64,000 nucleotides of DNA from Symbiodinium natans. Taxonomy: Eukaryota > Sar > Dinophyceae > Suessiales > Symbiodiniaceae. The notes under the pieces were generated by a model. The model did no database searches. It worked only from the letters and a program-made list of their open reading frames with translations, and was not told the DNA's origin. This document shows, piece by piece, positions 13,501-24,175 of the stretch. Location: contig CAJNDS010000780.1 of assembly GCA_905221605.1 (NCBI GenBank), forward strand, positions 604,602 through 668,601, given 5' to 3'. The position numbers and the translations under genes are program-made. Within the stretch, counting starts at the first letter, position 1. Each line of letters begins with the position of its first letter.

Positions 13501-16500
13501 AGAGCTGAAAACAGGGAAGAAGTCCTGGTTTGCCTTATGTCTAGCGTCGTTCAGCGTTGGAGTTTTGGCTGTTGTGGCAGAGATCTCGCAGCCTTCTGCC
13601 GGAGCCCGCACATTCTCAAAATCCCGTACTCTCTTGAGGGGCGACTGTACAAGCTTATAACCTGTGACTCTAAATTAAGCCCGAATAGAGCATCCAAACC
13701 ATGGCTTGAAAGAAAGCCTGGACTGATGAGGACCTCCAACAATCATCGCCGCACGGCCCATGTTCATCACCTGCCACCACCCACCTTCCCTGCCAGGATC
13801 AGACCAGGATCCGGCGGCTCGGCTGCATTTGGGCGGGTGGTGGGGGGTTCTGAACAATTGGATTGAGTTGTTAAGCTCAGCAGCTCAGCTGGTTTGAGGT
13901 TCAGTGCTTCAAGATCGCTGGTTTTGTAGGTTTCCATGATTGTGGATCAGGTGTGGGGTTTAGGAGCTGAGTGTGAAGGCTGAAGGTTCCAACGTGAGAA
14001 GTGAGGGTGCCGAGCCCGAAGATGTTGCCTCCCAGGCAGCAATGACTGCGCATGCATGCTGTAAGAATACGCGAAAAGAAAGCAAGGCACGCGCCAGAGC
14101 GCGCATGCTGCCCAGGTATACAACCTCAAGGACAACCTCACCGTTCGACACCACACTCTGCACCCACAGTTCAACAAATGCCATGCCTTCTCCAATGTGC
14201 TGCCGCCGCAGTAGGGGCTGGATTTCTAATGGATTGCAAAGACCTTTACGTCTTTAAGTGCACTGGGAGGTTCATCTACTTAGTGGCTGAGCGAGTTCAC
14301 GCCGGCTTCCAGGACTCGGTTCCTGGGTGTGTTCGCATGTATTTGGCGAAAACAAATCCAGTTGCTAAATTCTGACAGACACGTCGCTTGCGCCACTTGC
14401 CTTGCCAAGGTTCGATTCCCAGACAACTGCGACTTGCTGGCAAGAACGTTCAAAGACATCCCCTTAAAACCCAAAACCTACATCTTCAACGTGGCACGGC
14501 AAAGCCGAAGTCTGAGGCCACAGGGTTTAGGGTTTAGGGTTTAGGGTTTAGGGCTCTCAAGTAGGAAGGGTAGCATATGGCATGCTGACATCGGGGGTAG
14601 CTTGAAGGGCCGATGTCTGAAAGTGCGGCGCCAATTCTCCAATCAGGTATCATGACCCTCGCTCTCGTGGAGGCATGGGGGAACAAGCTCCCTTGCACCC
14701 AAACTCTAGTTATGCTAATGCTAGTTACCTACTTGGGAGGGAAAGCCTTGCAAGTCCCCCCCCCCCCCCACCCCCGTCCCGTCCACCTCCCCCCAAGTCC
14801 TCACACTTTAGGGATGCGCAGCCGCTTCAGGCTCTGTGCATCGTGTGGCCACCGAGTGTAATTCCAACACGGCCGGCACAGCAGCGTTCCGCGCGTAGCA
14901 GTGTCCAGTTTGGGGGGAGGTGATAAGAACAACGCCAGCATGGCAGCCTCTACCGCGGGCTTGAACTCCGTAAACTCTGCACAGCAAAGCACTTGCAGTG
15001 GTCCTTGGAGCCCTGGAGGTCATACCAGCAAGCTTCACTTCGGGTGCATCAGAGACACCGGGCCGGATGTAGTGTTCTCATAAGAACATTAGTTTGAGTT
15101 TCGTGTCCTAGCCCGAGTCAGCCACAAGCTTCGCTCCAAGCTTCAATGTCTTTCTCTCGCCGTAGCCCCGCTTTCCGTGCAAGGAAAGTCATTGGCTTCA
15201 CGGCTGCTGGGCACTGGCTTTCACTGGTTTTCAACACCAATGATGTGTTTAAGGGTTTAGGGTCACTCGTAGACCAAGATGCATGTGAGAACCAGCCCAC
15301 AAGCATCTCAGGCGGGTAGCGGTAGCTGTGTTCCATTTGCAGCTCAGAACCATTCATGAGATTGTCACATGACAACTTCCACACTTTGCATGCTCAGCTT
15401 CTCCCTAAGGAGATTGACCTCGAAGACAGGCCGTGGGAACATGAACCACAGCAGGGAGAACGTGCAGACAAGGGCGCATGTACGGATGCAAGGACTTTGC
15501 CACACACACATACAGAAGTACCAGTACCTCTCCAAGACACGATAACATCGTGAAATGGAACCTTTCTTTTCACATGAAGCCTTCTTATCGCTGTCAAGTC
15601 GACCATCCCAAGCCCCAGAAAGCCCTGCAGGTGGTTCAATTCGCACTACCAGGAGATGGTCCAAACGGATGAGGTGCCGATCGAGTCGCGGCACCTTCAG
15701 CACTCCTACCGCAAGGGTCTACGTTTACGACTGACGACAAACCTCATGATTTCAATATAGGAAGATAAGAATCATAAAAGGGTGGCTTCTCCAAGAAAAA
15801 CCCATTGCAAGACCCGTCCAAAGAAACGGGGAATGTCAGGGGAGGCCCAAACCGGCCCATACCCTGACGTTGAACTTGGTTGCGCTGAGGACTGCCGGGT
15901 CTGTCTTCAGCAAGGGCCCCTCGGCAGAGATCTTCTCTGGCTTAGGGCCTTTGGGTTGGTTTAAAGTTTAGGTTGCTTCGGATCTATTGCGAAGAGTTAC
16001 TGGATGGGTGTTAATGTAGAGCTTTGAGCAGGACATGATATCAGATGCCTTTGGGAGCCACCCCTAAAGTCCATAAAAAGTATAGGGGTTGAGCTTCTAA
16101 GCAGATCTGAGCAGAAGTTGACAGCTGGCAAAACCATGGAAGTTTGTCACCTGGTCGAAAAAGCCGCGAATAAAATCAATCTGCTTGGCGAGGTTGAATT
16201 TGGCGTTCGCGAGGGGAAGGGGTCGTAGCTTTCTTTGCCTTGCCAAGGCCATGTGCGGCTGTGGCTAGACATCATGTACAACCAGAAGCGCAAGGACGGA
16301 TGCTGTCAGCAAGTTTAAAGCCTATAGAAGCCATCAAACGTCTCAACTACCCCAGCCCTTGGGCAGCCCAATGTATGCCAGGACTGCCCTCCTCCGCAAG
16401 CTTTCTCCCAGGACCGAAGCGTTGGGCTTCCACAGAACTTGAAAGGGAGAGTTCTCAGAGTGGACCTTAGGCAAGCTCTGAAGATGGTGATCTTGGACCA

Positions 16501-19500
16501 GTGCATGGCGTGTTCGCAGTAGAACCATGACAGATCATCCCGCTCCGCAGTGATGCAAGGAGCGTCCCATCGAGTCCCTTCCATCGACAGAGCCTCTGCC
16601 ATTTGAGCTTCGACTGGCGGTGCTGCTTGGCTGCTTTTGAGCTCTTGAACTTGCTCAGCACATGTGCTCTGCCAAACCTTCCATGTCGAGACGGCCACGG
16701 AAAACCCTGCATGGCAGCCTTGGGCAAAGTGACAAGGTTCAAAGTGGTCGACATCCAGACCCCAGTGGCTCGCAGGCATGGTGCGTTCGTCCATTTCGTC
16801 CCCGCGAGTATCCATGTTCCAACAATGAGATCTGGTTGCCCATCCGAAGCTTGAAAGGCTCCCTTATCAGCTTCGTGTGCGTGTGAAGCGTCGGGACCTA
16901 GGACCTATAGGAAGCTTTTGCTTGAACTCCTTCACTGACCGATCCGTCTGGGGGTCAAATGGGGCATCTCACCCATAGAGACAGTCAGGTGGAGGCCCAA
17001 AGCCAGCTCGAAAAAGACCCTGTTGCCAAAGATTATCGGGCGCTTTTCATTCTAGGTGTCCTGAGGACTTGGATAGGTTTCCATCTTGTCTCGGCTAGCC
17101 CAGGACGGCTCCGTTCCTTCAGTCAAGGCCGAAGGGCCAACATGGCATACCATGAGAAATCTTGACAATCCAGCGTTGTCAGATCTGACCTTATCAGTTT
17201 GAGTTGGGACATTGACCCGAAAAACCAGCTTGCAGTGGCTTGCGCCATCGTTTCTTGCGTTGTTGCGATTGCCATGGCTCCATAAAGCTTGAAACTTCTT
17301 TCGTTCATCCTGGTACTCTCGCTGGCCGCTGAAAAGGCCAGTGGGAAGATGACCTTGGATAATGGCACGGAGCTGTTCGAGGAGACCGACACACACTTCG
17401 GAGCCGATGATTGGACTGTGGCATGGACGAAATTCTCATGAGGGGAAGGCTTTGAGGCGGAGTTTCGCTTTCAAAGTTTTGAATTGCTTCATGGTTGGCT
17501 TCTGGGCACCTTTGGGGTTGATTTTCGTTGAGGGGTCTTTCAGAGGCTTTGCGCTCGAGGAACATCAAGGAGCTACAGCTTTAGGTTATGCAGTGGCTTT
17601 CTCCGAAGAAGTGTAGGCAGCTGTTCTTGTCAGAGCGTTTGGGCGCTGGACCCAAGCCATGATACGTCACAGCCAGCGGCACTTTTCTGCCAGAACACGA
17701 CTTAAGGCAACTCTGAACTGGCGGCTCATCTTCAAGGATGCCATCTTGGCGGCACCAGTTGGTGGGTTCTCTTGCAGGATTCCGGGACTTGTACAGACTC
17801 CTGCAGGCTCTGTGGGTGGGGATGTTGGGACTTGGGGAGTGATGACCTTCACCCTTCTTCAGGTCATGATTCCCTGCAAGCAGCCCAGGCGGGGAGGGTG
17901 TTTTTTGTAGAATTCGGCCGGTTTCTATCGCTGTTTTTTGCGATCTACCAAGAATTTGTGATTGTGTTAACTCGTCAGCCGGCTATTTGAAATTATGCCC
18001 GAGTACATGTCGTTGTTTCATCAATATGCTAACAATTGAGTTTATAATCTCTGCAAACTTGGGAGAAGGTAGGAGGACAATGAATATCAAGGCCTTTGGG
18101 CGAGGAACTCGGAGCCTGAGAGGTTCCCACATTCGCCGCGCAAGAAAGGGAGAAACTTGGGCCCCTCCGAGATCGTTAAGGGCTCTGGGGTTGTTCGGTT
18201 GGCTTTCCGGGATTTTACTCACGGGTTGGCGGGTTGTGGGACATTGCGGGACCACAAGAAGATGACCCCGATCCCAATGCCGCAGGCTGACTGTCCAGAT
18301 TTGGAACGACAACATGCTTGCATCGGACGAAGTGCTGCCTGGATGCATTGACCATCGCGACTATGGGTGAATATGTTGCGCAACTCATCATTGTCACGCT
18401 GCCGAAGAGCAAAAATCATGGATGTAATGGCGACTTTACCTGCATGCTCATTAAGAATTTCAGGGTGGGTGGGGGGGGGGTGTGGTCGTGACAATCAGCG
18501 GCCTGAAAATTGAAAAGGTGTTTTCTCAATTTCAAGCGAGTTGCATAGTGGCTTGCCTGTTCGGCCCTGCGAATCTTCCCACAAAGGCTTGCGGAGGTGA
18601 CGCTTGATTTCTCGAAGGACTTCCTCATCGAGCCCCGTACGCATGGCTTCGCAGTAAAAACCGGTTCCTGAAATTCGTCATGTCTTGTCTCTGCTTCAGG
18701 TGTTGCAGTAAAGGCGCTTGTTCGAGTCATGCTTAGAGGTATTGGGTCTCCGTGCATAGCAGTTAAAACTCAACCTCTGACCTGGACGGGTGAGCATAGC
18801 GATGTGCCTGGCCCCCCCTTTGCCTGCTTTGCTGGAAGTGTACCTTGCCAACCCTGTCAGTGCGGACCTTCGAGCAGTTGCCTTGCTTGCCTTGTGTAAG
18901 CGGGGCATCACAACTGGTTTAGGCCTTCGGCCTTTGGTGCTAATGCTGCGCGTGTGTTTGTCTGCAAGGCTCGGAAGCAGAACCGCGTCGTGGATTTTCC
19001 GAAGGGGTCACTGCATATGTTCCACCCGGCGTTTCCCGGGGAGGCAGGAGATTCCCCCTTCGATCGGGAAGTTGCTTTGTGACTTTGCGACGATCACGGG
19101 CTCTGCGGTTCTTCGGTTTATGGAGATTGTGGGGCTTCCAGCTTCGGGGGTCAACGGCCTCGGGGCTCCCCAATTGCAAGGGCCAGGGATCGTGTGGACG
19201 GTGTATGCCTCATTTTCCCATCGTCGGGGCTTCTTGTCTGGTGGGAGCAAAAGCCCAGTAAGCCTCACAAACCGCGCCTTTAAAATGCTCCTCACCCAAA
19301 AGTCCTGAACCCCAAAAGCCCCAGCCCAAAGAACCCAAAGAACCTAAAGGCAAAAATCTTAAACCTAACAAAGCACCCTTTTTGCTTGCCAACAGGTGCG
19401 TGGAGTCATCGACTTGGAGGCACGAAAAGACGTCTTTTGGGCCTTTCAGGGTTTCAACTCTTCCAGGCTTTGGTTTTTTTTTTTTTTTACGCAGCCGTAG

Positions 19501-21699
19501 CCTTAGATGCCAAACACAGCGAAAAGAGGCATTGCTAACGGTTGCTGGTGCGACTTGGGGGCGAAGCAGAATGCAACCATCACCGGAATCAACAATTCTC
19601 CAAGTCTCCAAAATCGTGATGCAGCGGCCCCTCTATACCCATTCGGGTGGCCGCCCCGCCCCCCGCCCGACTCCGAAGGCAATTCTTCTCCCTGCAGACG
19701 AAGTCCGTGAGCGGCCCGCTGGGCCCGGCCGAGAGGAGCCCAACCAAGATCCGCCCCCTGGCTTCTAAACACTCAGGGATTTGCGCATATCAGGGGGGCC
19801 TTGAAGAGAAACCAAGCAATGACACTTTAATGTGAAGTAGATACGACGATCAGTACGAGGATCATGTGTTTTGTTTTTCCTGTAGCTCATCCTTCAGCTC
19901 ATCCTAGTCTATGGGCTTCTGAGGTTTTTCCCTCGGGACATATGTCATATCTGAATATGCGGAGATTGTTCATTGGGTTTAGGGTTCTACCTGTATCGAC
20001 TGGTTTTGGCGCTTGTACAGGCAACCCAAAGGATATTTAAACAACAAAACATAACCCGCATTCGTTAACGTGGGTCATCCAAATTCTGGAGAAGCGTCAT
20101 TATAGGTTGAAGCTGTGACAGGACACAGCTCTCAATTGAAAACTCATTAGATTCTTTGCGCTATTTGTCATGTGTGATTGGCCGGGGTTCAAGAGGAGGA
20201 GGGCACATCGAAGGTGTTTCTCGGGATAAAGTCCTCGGACTGGGCCGTTTCAGGCCGTAACATTGCACATTGAAGTTTGTGGCCCTCAAACCATCCCTTG
20301 AGATTCCTGGACCCGGACGACCCGCACCTGGTGGCCCATCGCAGTCGCACCCTAGCCGCACTGATGTCTGGTGTTTGGGGCTGAATAGTTTTGAAGCTCA
20401 GAACGGAACTCCACGAGCACGCTACCTTTAATTGGCGGGACTTGGCACAGAGTGTCTCACTCGCGGTACAGCTATTCGACATCCTTCCCGGCTGTGTGCG
20501 AGTGTGAAAGTATGCACGCGTCGCCTTAAAAACCCTTGATTCTCAACCGCTCCGCCCTCACCTAAATCGAATCGGCTGGCCAAGGGTTCTTGTTTGGCTC
20601 GAATCTCTTGAGTGCAAACAGCAGTTGTTGTTTTGCTCGTTGTGGTTGCAATGCAGTGTACTGCATCTGCATTTCAACCATCATGGGCCTGTTGAAATGC
20701 GCACGCCTGTGGTGCAAGAGCCATTCAAGCATCTCAAATGCCCGAGCCTTCTTTCACTGAGATTAGGGCTTCTGGGTAAGTTTTTTGCCTTTGAGGCTCA
20801 AGAATCTGAGAAGAATTAGCGTTTCGAGGGCTTTTAATCGGCCGTTACTTGCGAAGTGTGCAGGTATCGCAAACCTGGCCATTGTGAAGAATGCCCCCTC
20901 AGCTGCAGAGGGCATTTTGAAGCAGTCACTGAGGCGTTTGTTTTGTCCCGCATATCTTGTAGTGCTGTCAGATTGCTCTTTCCGGCAATTTGCGTTCCAC
21001 AACGAGGGCTTTCGGCAAGAAGTTTCTTTGTAGAAGCTTTGACTGGAAACGGCTGGAAGCTTGGGTGAGGGGTACGGAGACAAAGGTTAAAGCCTTGGCT
21101 GGTGGCCTGCTGGCAGGAGCGCAGCTGCTGCTGACGCTTGGCTTGGTTCAGGCTAGGGAGGGGGTGTTGTTGAAGCATCTAACCATAAACCCCTTAGTCC
21201 CCTGAACCCTGATTTGAGAGCTAGTGTTGCCTCTTTGTGGAATAGGCCCAAGTTTGGGTGTGTGGGGTTTCGGGTTGAGGTTTAGGGGTCCGGCAAAGGG
21301 TAGAACGTACACGGTTCGAGGATCGGAGGCTAGGTGGCTAGATGTTGCAGCGTGTGGAAATCTCAGATCTGAGCTTGACCGGGCAATTGTAGTTTACAGC
21401 TGGGCTTAGGGTGTGACGCCGGTGGGGAGGTTCTCAGTTGTCCCAAGGCGAATTCTAGCCGGCGCTCCAGCTTCTCTAATTGCACATCCCAATCATCCAA
21501 TAGATTCTACGGGCTTACGTCCCTTAAGTCGACTTCCCCATTCTCAAGGAGGTACCCTGCATAGGGCAAGCTTTTCAGAATCCTCTCAAAAAGCCGGCCG
21601 ACATGCAAGTACTTCCCCGAGGATGCTGAAGATGCTGGCCATGGCGTGCAGCGGGATCTTCGCCGCGATCATGTCCATCATCATGGTGCCTCTTCTGGG
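243..21699 (+). CDS. Ferlin-like multi-C2 membrane protein (partial, many exons)
   Basis: Family knowledge: ferlins are large proteins with several C2 domains and a C-terminal membrane anchor, acting in calcium-triggered membrane fusion and repair. Seen here: a C2 start (YCFRAKIYQ, AVNLPAK, EGSSDPLVAINFGAA, TQIISQCINPSWNQILE) at 0.2-1.2 kb. A second C2 has VYNLKDNLTVRHHTLHPQFN at 14.1 kb, then EIDLEDR joined in phase to WFNSHYQEM at 15.4-15.6 kb; IDLEDRWF is a ferlin hallmark. ETDTHF at 17.4 kb resembles the last ferlin C2, and a hydrophobic exon lies at 21.6 kb. Best exons: 243-300, 459-479, 590-642, 1173-1224, 1477-1544, 2220-2278, 14116-14204, 15410-15429, 15631-15716, 17337-17409, 21622-21699. 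Donors are mostly GC. The 5' end lies outside the window. Assigning the exons between 3.8 and 13 kb to this gene is inference from strand and position; other small genes could be present there. Confidence 0.75.
524..583 (+). pseudogene. Out-of-order C2-like half exon
   Basis: This 60-base segment has an AG|G border on the left, GA on the right, and reads DVYFGVKTVTNPKWFEQTV. That resembles the second half of a C2 domain (T-x-T-x-N-P-x-W-F-E). It lies before the exon carrying the SDP half (590-642). Its phases (2 in, 2 out) do not fit between its neighbours, which meet in phase 0. I read it as a relic or shuffled copy; chance is possible. Confidence 0.35.
1477..1544 (+). CDS. Ferlin C2 continuation exon
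   Basis: It begins after AAG in phase 0, directly following the exon that ends at 1224. It reads AEVKLPENVALRPDVLITLL, matching the C2 strand after N-P-x-W (P-x-x-x-x-x-R-P-D-V-L-V). A GC donor at 1545 leaves phase 2. A second GC donor at 1555 is possible and would add three residues. Confidence 0.7.
2220..2278 (+). CDS. Ferlin C2 last-strand exon
   Basis: AG|G acceptor in phase 2, GC donor. It reads WFQLEPVPGGVPTQGKLRLG, which resembles the W-x-x-L ... G-x-L-x-L end of a C2 domain. Its phase fits the donor at 1545, so it may follow the 1477 exon directly. Confidence 0.6.
2420..2456. repeat. AT dinucleotide repeat
   Basis: Alternating TA tract with one interruption, in a presumed intron. 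Confidence 0.9.
2626..2738. repeat. 113-base dispersed repeat, copy 1
   Basis: Matches 23499-23611 in the same orientation with 3 mismatches by eye. Both copies run straight into TTTAGGG-like sequence. The core is GC-rich and open in more than one frame, but no coding role is evident. Confidence 0.9.
3862..3913 (+). CDS. Candidate ferlin-region exon
   Basis: Acceptor CAG|G in phase 2. It reads RMDSKTRKCRIDFFAIG and then a GC donor. The RIDFFAIGAR stretch resembles the first strand of a ferlin C2. Neighbouring exons were not found, so gene membership is inferred from position. Confidence 0.45.
5383..5470 (+). CDS. Candidate exon, ferlin region
   Basis: AG acceptor, GT donor. The reading QRVAKLPRKVKLAEDDMFQD followed by LGRNFLSER is open throughout and rich in charged residues. 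The acceptor is followed by C, not G. No family recognised. Confidence 0.45.
5694..5738 (+). CDS. Candidate exon, ferlin region
   Basis: AG|G acceptor, phase 0, GC donor after EYLELKLLSEDPKAK. It may start earlier, at 5671. It resembles a beta-strand plus loop of a C2 domain, but too short to prove. Confidence 0.45.
5910..6279. mobile_element. Short inverted-repeat element (MITE-like), copy 1
   Basis: Ends form 22-base terminal inverted repeats. The left end is TAATGTTGTCTGCTGATTAG; the right end, read in reverse, begins TAATGTTGCATACTGATTAG. There are 3 mismatches in 22. A C-tract lies just inside the left end and GGGGG just inside the right. There is no coding capacity. The outermost TA may be a target duplication. 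The end sequence is shared with 7761-8285. Confidence 0.75.
7104..7190 (+). CDS. Candidate exon, ferlin region
   Basis: Open reading with DLEPVDETGPAKSGWDRHW followed by NKRVRD, coding-like in composition. Borders are uncertain. No family assigned. Confidence 0.3.
7893..7960. repeat. CTCTTCC pyrimidine tract
   Basis: Irregular tandem CTCCTCTTCC-type tract beside the minisatellite and inside the same element. Confidence 0.8.
7969..8070. repeat. AGCTCAGGWA minisatellite
   Basis: About ten tandem copies of a 10-base unit (AGCTCAGGTA / AGCTCAGGAA) with small irregularities, inside the inverted-repeat element. Confidence 0.9.
8933..9958 (+). CDS. Four chained coding exons, ferlin region
   Basis: Exons 8933-9004 (GT), 9193-9235 (GT), 9561-9605 (GC) and 9912-9958 (GA donor) join in phase with AG|G acceptors. 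They give ICKQIGWDVDSIEESNARQL, AIKEITVNKKLLLHNAWK, EVRKVLPDMILSQRN and EVMAKEWNTIMMNFNR. The result is helical and charged. I do not recognise a domain; it may be an inter-C2 segment of the ferlin. Four consecutive phase matches make a real gene likely. Confidence 0.65.
10550..10582. repeat. TA then GA dinucleotide repeat
   Basis: An AT tract passes directly into an AG tract. Confidence 0.9.
10674..10753 (+). CDS. Candidate exon, coiled-coil-like
   Basis: Reads GVEGLDKHADYAAQLEESLE then PEKSLV, with a GC donor. Phase 2 entry fits the exon ending at 9958, but the acceptor is AG|T, unlike its neighbours. Confidence 0.45.
11265..11393. repeat. Polypyrimidine CCCTCT tract
   Basis: About 130 bases almost entirely C and T on the + strand, with CCCTCTCCCTT repeats. 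The long open frames through it are artefacts of composition. Confidence 0.9.
11489..11573. repeat. Interstitial telomere-like TTTAGGG array
   Basis: About 12 tandem copies of TTTAGGG with one TTAAGGG variant, inside a presumed intron and far from any chromosome end. Confidence 0.95.
12201..12307 (+). CDS. Coding exon, ferlin region
   Basis: CAG|G acceptor; reads YCLRIVELDRPNMAEYGSKL then IGVGVYNVVEWYQGT. A GT donor at 12308 is likely. Composition and length argue for real coding. No domain recognised. A short candidate exon (KYDMSSTS) at 12122-12147 precedes it but does not join in phase. Confidence 0.6.
12621..12669 (+). CDS. Candidate exon, ferlin region
   Basis: CAG|G acceptor, phase 0, reads EEWESRRNPNLPKQLP, with a GC donor. 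The right border is uncertain. Confidence 0.5.
12950..13020 (+). CDS. Candidate exon, ferlin region
   Basis: AAG|G acceptor, phase 0, GC donor; reads AKPAQDELLDRVKDRFEKSK then GLV. An amphipathic helix is likely. No domain recognised. Confidence 0.55.
14116..14204 (+). CDS. Ferlin late C2 exon
   Basis: CAG|G acceptor, phase 0. It reads VYNLKDNLTVRHHTLHPQFN then KCHAFSNVLP. It fits the ferlin C2 pattern N-x-x-D-N-x ... T-L-N-P-x-F-x-K-x-x-x-F ... L-P, with His where Asn is usual. The right border is probably the GC at 14205. Confidence 0.7.
14523..14553. repeat. Short TTTAGGG array
   Basis: Four copies of the telomere-type heptamer in an intron. Confidence 0.9.
15410..15716 (+). CDS. Ferlin IDLEDRWF exons
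   Basis: A 20-base microexon (15410-15429, GC donor) encodes EIDLEDR. It joins in phase to 15631-15716 (GT donor), which reads WFNSHYQEMVQTDEVPIESR then HLQHSYRKG. IDLEDRWF followed by P-x-E-x-R-x-L is characteristic of the C-terminal C2 domains of ferlins. This is the strongest family evidence in the gene. Confidence 0.8.
16790..16855 (+). CDS. Candidate exon
   Basis: Reads RPFRPREYPCSNNEIWLPIR then SLK, with a GC donor. Another frame over the same bases is also open, so the call is weak. Confidence 0.3.
17337..17409 (+). CDS. Ferlin last-C2 exon with ETDTHF
   Basis: AAG|G acceptor at 17337. It reads ASGKMTLDNGTELFEETDTH then FG. The E-T-D-T-H-F/Y motif is typical of the final ferlin C2 domain. 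A shorter exon starting at 17382 is also possible. The right border is a GC or GA donor. Confidence 0.55.
18780..18905 (+). CDS. Possible exon, unassigned
   Basis: Open reading with LLEVYLANPVSADLRAVALL, helical in character. No splice partners found. Confidence 0.25.
20270..20350 (+). CDS. Possible exon, ferlin region
   Basis: Reads FLDPDDPHLVAHRSRTLAAL, coding-like. The left border is AG|A, unlike its neighbours. It could belong to the linker before the membrane segment. Confidence 0.3.
21622..21699 (+). CDS. Transmembrane exon, probable ferlin C-terminus
   Basis: GAG|G acceptor, GT donor. It reads MLKMLAMACSGIFAAIMSII then MVPLLG, about 22 hydrophobic residues after a short basic start. 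Ferlins end with one such segment. Another + frame is also open here, so the frame is inferred from the hydrophobic run. Confidence 0.5.
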
Positions 21700-22857
21700 G
21701 TCAGGGGGTTCGGAGTCGATCTTGCGCAGTGAAGGTAAAGGAAAGGGGCACCGAGAGGTGCAGGGATGTGCAGTGTCCGGTTCCACCTGACTGAGTGCAG
21801 ATGGTGTAGCGAGGGCCTGGCTTCCGTTTTTGTTCAATGCTCTTCGAATTTTTCCCAAGCTCGAGGTGCGACACCCAGGTGCAACCAAGCAAGCACAAAT
21901 CTTGAACGCCCTCAAGCCCTGCCTTTCACATGCAAGGCCGCAAGGCCCAACAGATTCCAAGAGTGCCCAATCTAGAGTAGTCTTGGACGCAATCAGCTGG
22001 CCCTACGGTGTTCAACCTCAAGGAGCCCCACCGCCTGCGGACCTTGGGCCCTTGTGAAGACTTCAGGGGTCGCATGGCTTCGCAAGCTTAGAACCCTGAA
22101 TGTTAGTTAATTGCCTGGCGCAGTCAAAGCCTCTGGACAAAGCTTGAAGCCCCTTTCTGGGAGGTGACGAACAACCGCTGAGACTTGTTGTGCTGAGCCG
22201 GCGCGCAACCATGGCGAGGCCCTGCAGGGGGTCCGAGTCCTTCTTCGTGGGAAAGGGCTGAGGTGAGTGGGGGGTGTCCGGTGTGCGGTCTCTGCAACAT
22301 TGTCTTGTCGGTGGAGGACCAGGGCTGAGTCTAAGTCCCATCGCCTGAAGCGCTCGCGATCCAGCCGCTGGCAGCCCTTCTTATGCTGAAACCTTGTCAA
22401 GCCTTCGAAATACAGCCCAGACCCCACAACTCGGAACCGTTTTCTGGGGCAAATCAATGTTTCTTGGACGCTGCCTCAGGAAGGTGGCGGACTGCCAGGG
22501 CCGGCCGACGCGTGGTGTGAGGACTTGAGCCCTGAATTCGCATTATGGCTCGAAGTTCTCAGAGAACGAGCCAACCCCCCCTGCCCCCCTTCTCACACGA
22601 GGATGTAAGCTTGAGAGAGTGGAGAGGCGGGTGCAGGTGGGTTCAGATTACCATAGCTTGGGAAGGGAGGTGCAGGCTAGCCTGGTTGAATTGGTTTCGG
22701 TCTGTTCAAGTGTAAAAGCTTAGGTATTCCGCCATCTGACGGGCGGCTTCAGAGTCTAAAGTGTTCCGATCGAGGGGCTGAGAGTCTTAGAGCGGTAGCG
22801 CTGAGCGATGTACCCGAAGAAGTTGGAGGGCACGTCGAGACATTCAAAGCCCGAAAA

Positions 22858-23220
22858 TTAAGGTAAAATCTCTGCGCGTTCTGAGCTCAAGGAGGGCCGG
22901 GCCGGAGAGCTGAAGAACTCTGCGAGTCTGCGACGAGCTTTGGACAAGATGCTCACGATCTCGAAAGTGAACCTGGACTTGGCCATGGCCCTTTGTATCG
23001 TTGACCCCAGCCCAAAGGGCACCAGGTCAACGGAGTCTTTGGGGCCAGTTCCTGCCTTGGAAAAGTGTGCTGTGATCATGATCATGACTGTCCGAACCCC
23101 CACATGTAGCGCAAGCCCTACATCAATGAGCACTCGTAGCACGCAGGGCATGTAGGAGTCAGTAGGAGGAGAGGCGTCCGTCGTGGATCCTACGCCGCTA
23201 TCTGTTATGCAGGTGCACAA
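22858..23220 (-). CDS. Long antisense open frame, unassigned
   Basis: 120 codons on the - strand, including VDLVPFGLGSTIQRAMAKSR and ARRRLAEFFSSPARP. Composition is coding-like, but the + strand is also open here and all other genes run +. The P-F-G-L-G string recalls a cytochrome P450 haem loop, but the required cysteine is absent. Confidence 0.25.
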   Translation of the reverse strand: MCTCITDSGVGSTTDASPPTDSYMPCVLRVLIDVGLALHVGVRTVMIMITAHFSKAGTGPKDSVDLVPFGLGSTIQRAMAKSRFTFEIVSILSKARRRLAEFFSSPARPSLSSERAEILP

Positions 23221-23498
23221 GCCAAGAAGTCAACTGTAAACTCAAAGCTTTCGGGGCAAGGATGGGAATTCCGCCACATCTGACGACTGCTAGACCTGCT
23301 ACAGGTCCCCAACCATGACCTTCGCACGGAGGAGCCCGTCGCCAGGCAAATCATCTATGGGAAGGCCTGAAGCAGCCAGTGAAGCACAAAGTCACCCCAA
23401 CCCATAACCTGCCAAAATTGTTCCACAAAGAATTTCCTTTCTTTAGTTCCCTGCGGACTAGTTCTTCCAAGCTTTCAGGGCTTCCTTCACGGCTTCCT

Positions 23499-23611
23499 TA
23501 ATTTTAACGCTGCGCGACCCGCCTCGGCCCGGCCCAGCGCATCCGTGTGAGCATGGTGATTCCGCAGCGCCCAAGTCGCTGGACACCAAGCAATAAGGGT
23601 TGGGTTTAGGG
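23499..23611. repeat. 113-base dispersed repeat, copy 2
   Basis: See 2626-2738. It differs at 3 positions and is likewise followed by TTTAGGG-like sequence, then a poly-G tract. Confidence 0.9.
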
Positions 23612-23725
23612 TGTAGGGTTGAGGGTTAGTTAAGGGTTGAGGGCTTAGGGCTCAAGGTTCACGGTTTGGGGTTTAGTGTTTTTGGGTTTAGGGTTCCAGG
23701 TTCAAGCCAGGGCGGGTGGCCGGGG

Positions 23726-23749
23726 TGGGGGGGGGGGGGGGGGGGGGGG
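23726..23749. repeat. Poly-G tract
   Basis: A run of about 24 G. Confidence 0.95.
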
Positions 23750-24154
23750 CGGGGTGAGAGAGGTGTTTGAGTTGAGTTGGTCCAGGGTTTTTGAAGGCTC
23801 CGGGAGTTCAGGGATTCGGTTGTGGGGTTCGGGCTTGAGGTTTTCTTCTTTGGTATCGGGCTGTGGCTGTGAAGAGGGCTTTCGGATGATACTTCCTTCC
23901 TTGTGCAAGTTTCAAGACTCTTGTGGCTTTGAGCCCCCAGCCCAAACATGGCAGCTGCGAACAAGCAGCGCAGAACTCGGAATAGTGGTTCACGGGTTCT
24001 CCAAGCCTGTGAAACCCACAGTTTTCGCCAGGACCTTCTCGGCACCCAGATGACAAACAGCTTCTATGATGTGGCCCGGAAAGGATTGCTTTTTGGACTT
24101 GGAAGAATAAGCACCGTGCTCCATTTCAAGCTGAGGCTAGCAAGCGCTTGAAGT

Positions 24155-24175
24155 TGTGTGTGTGTGTGTGTGTGT
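24155..24175. repeat. TG dinucleotide repeat
   Basis: About ten TG units. Confidence 0.9.
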
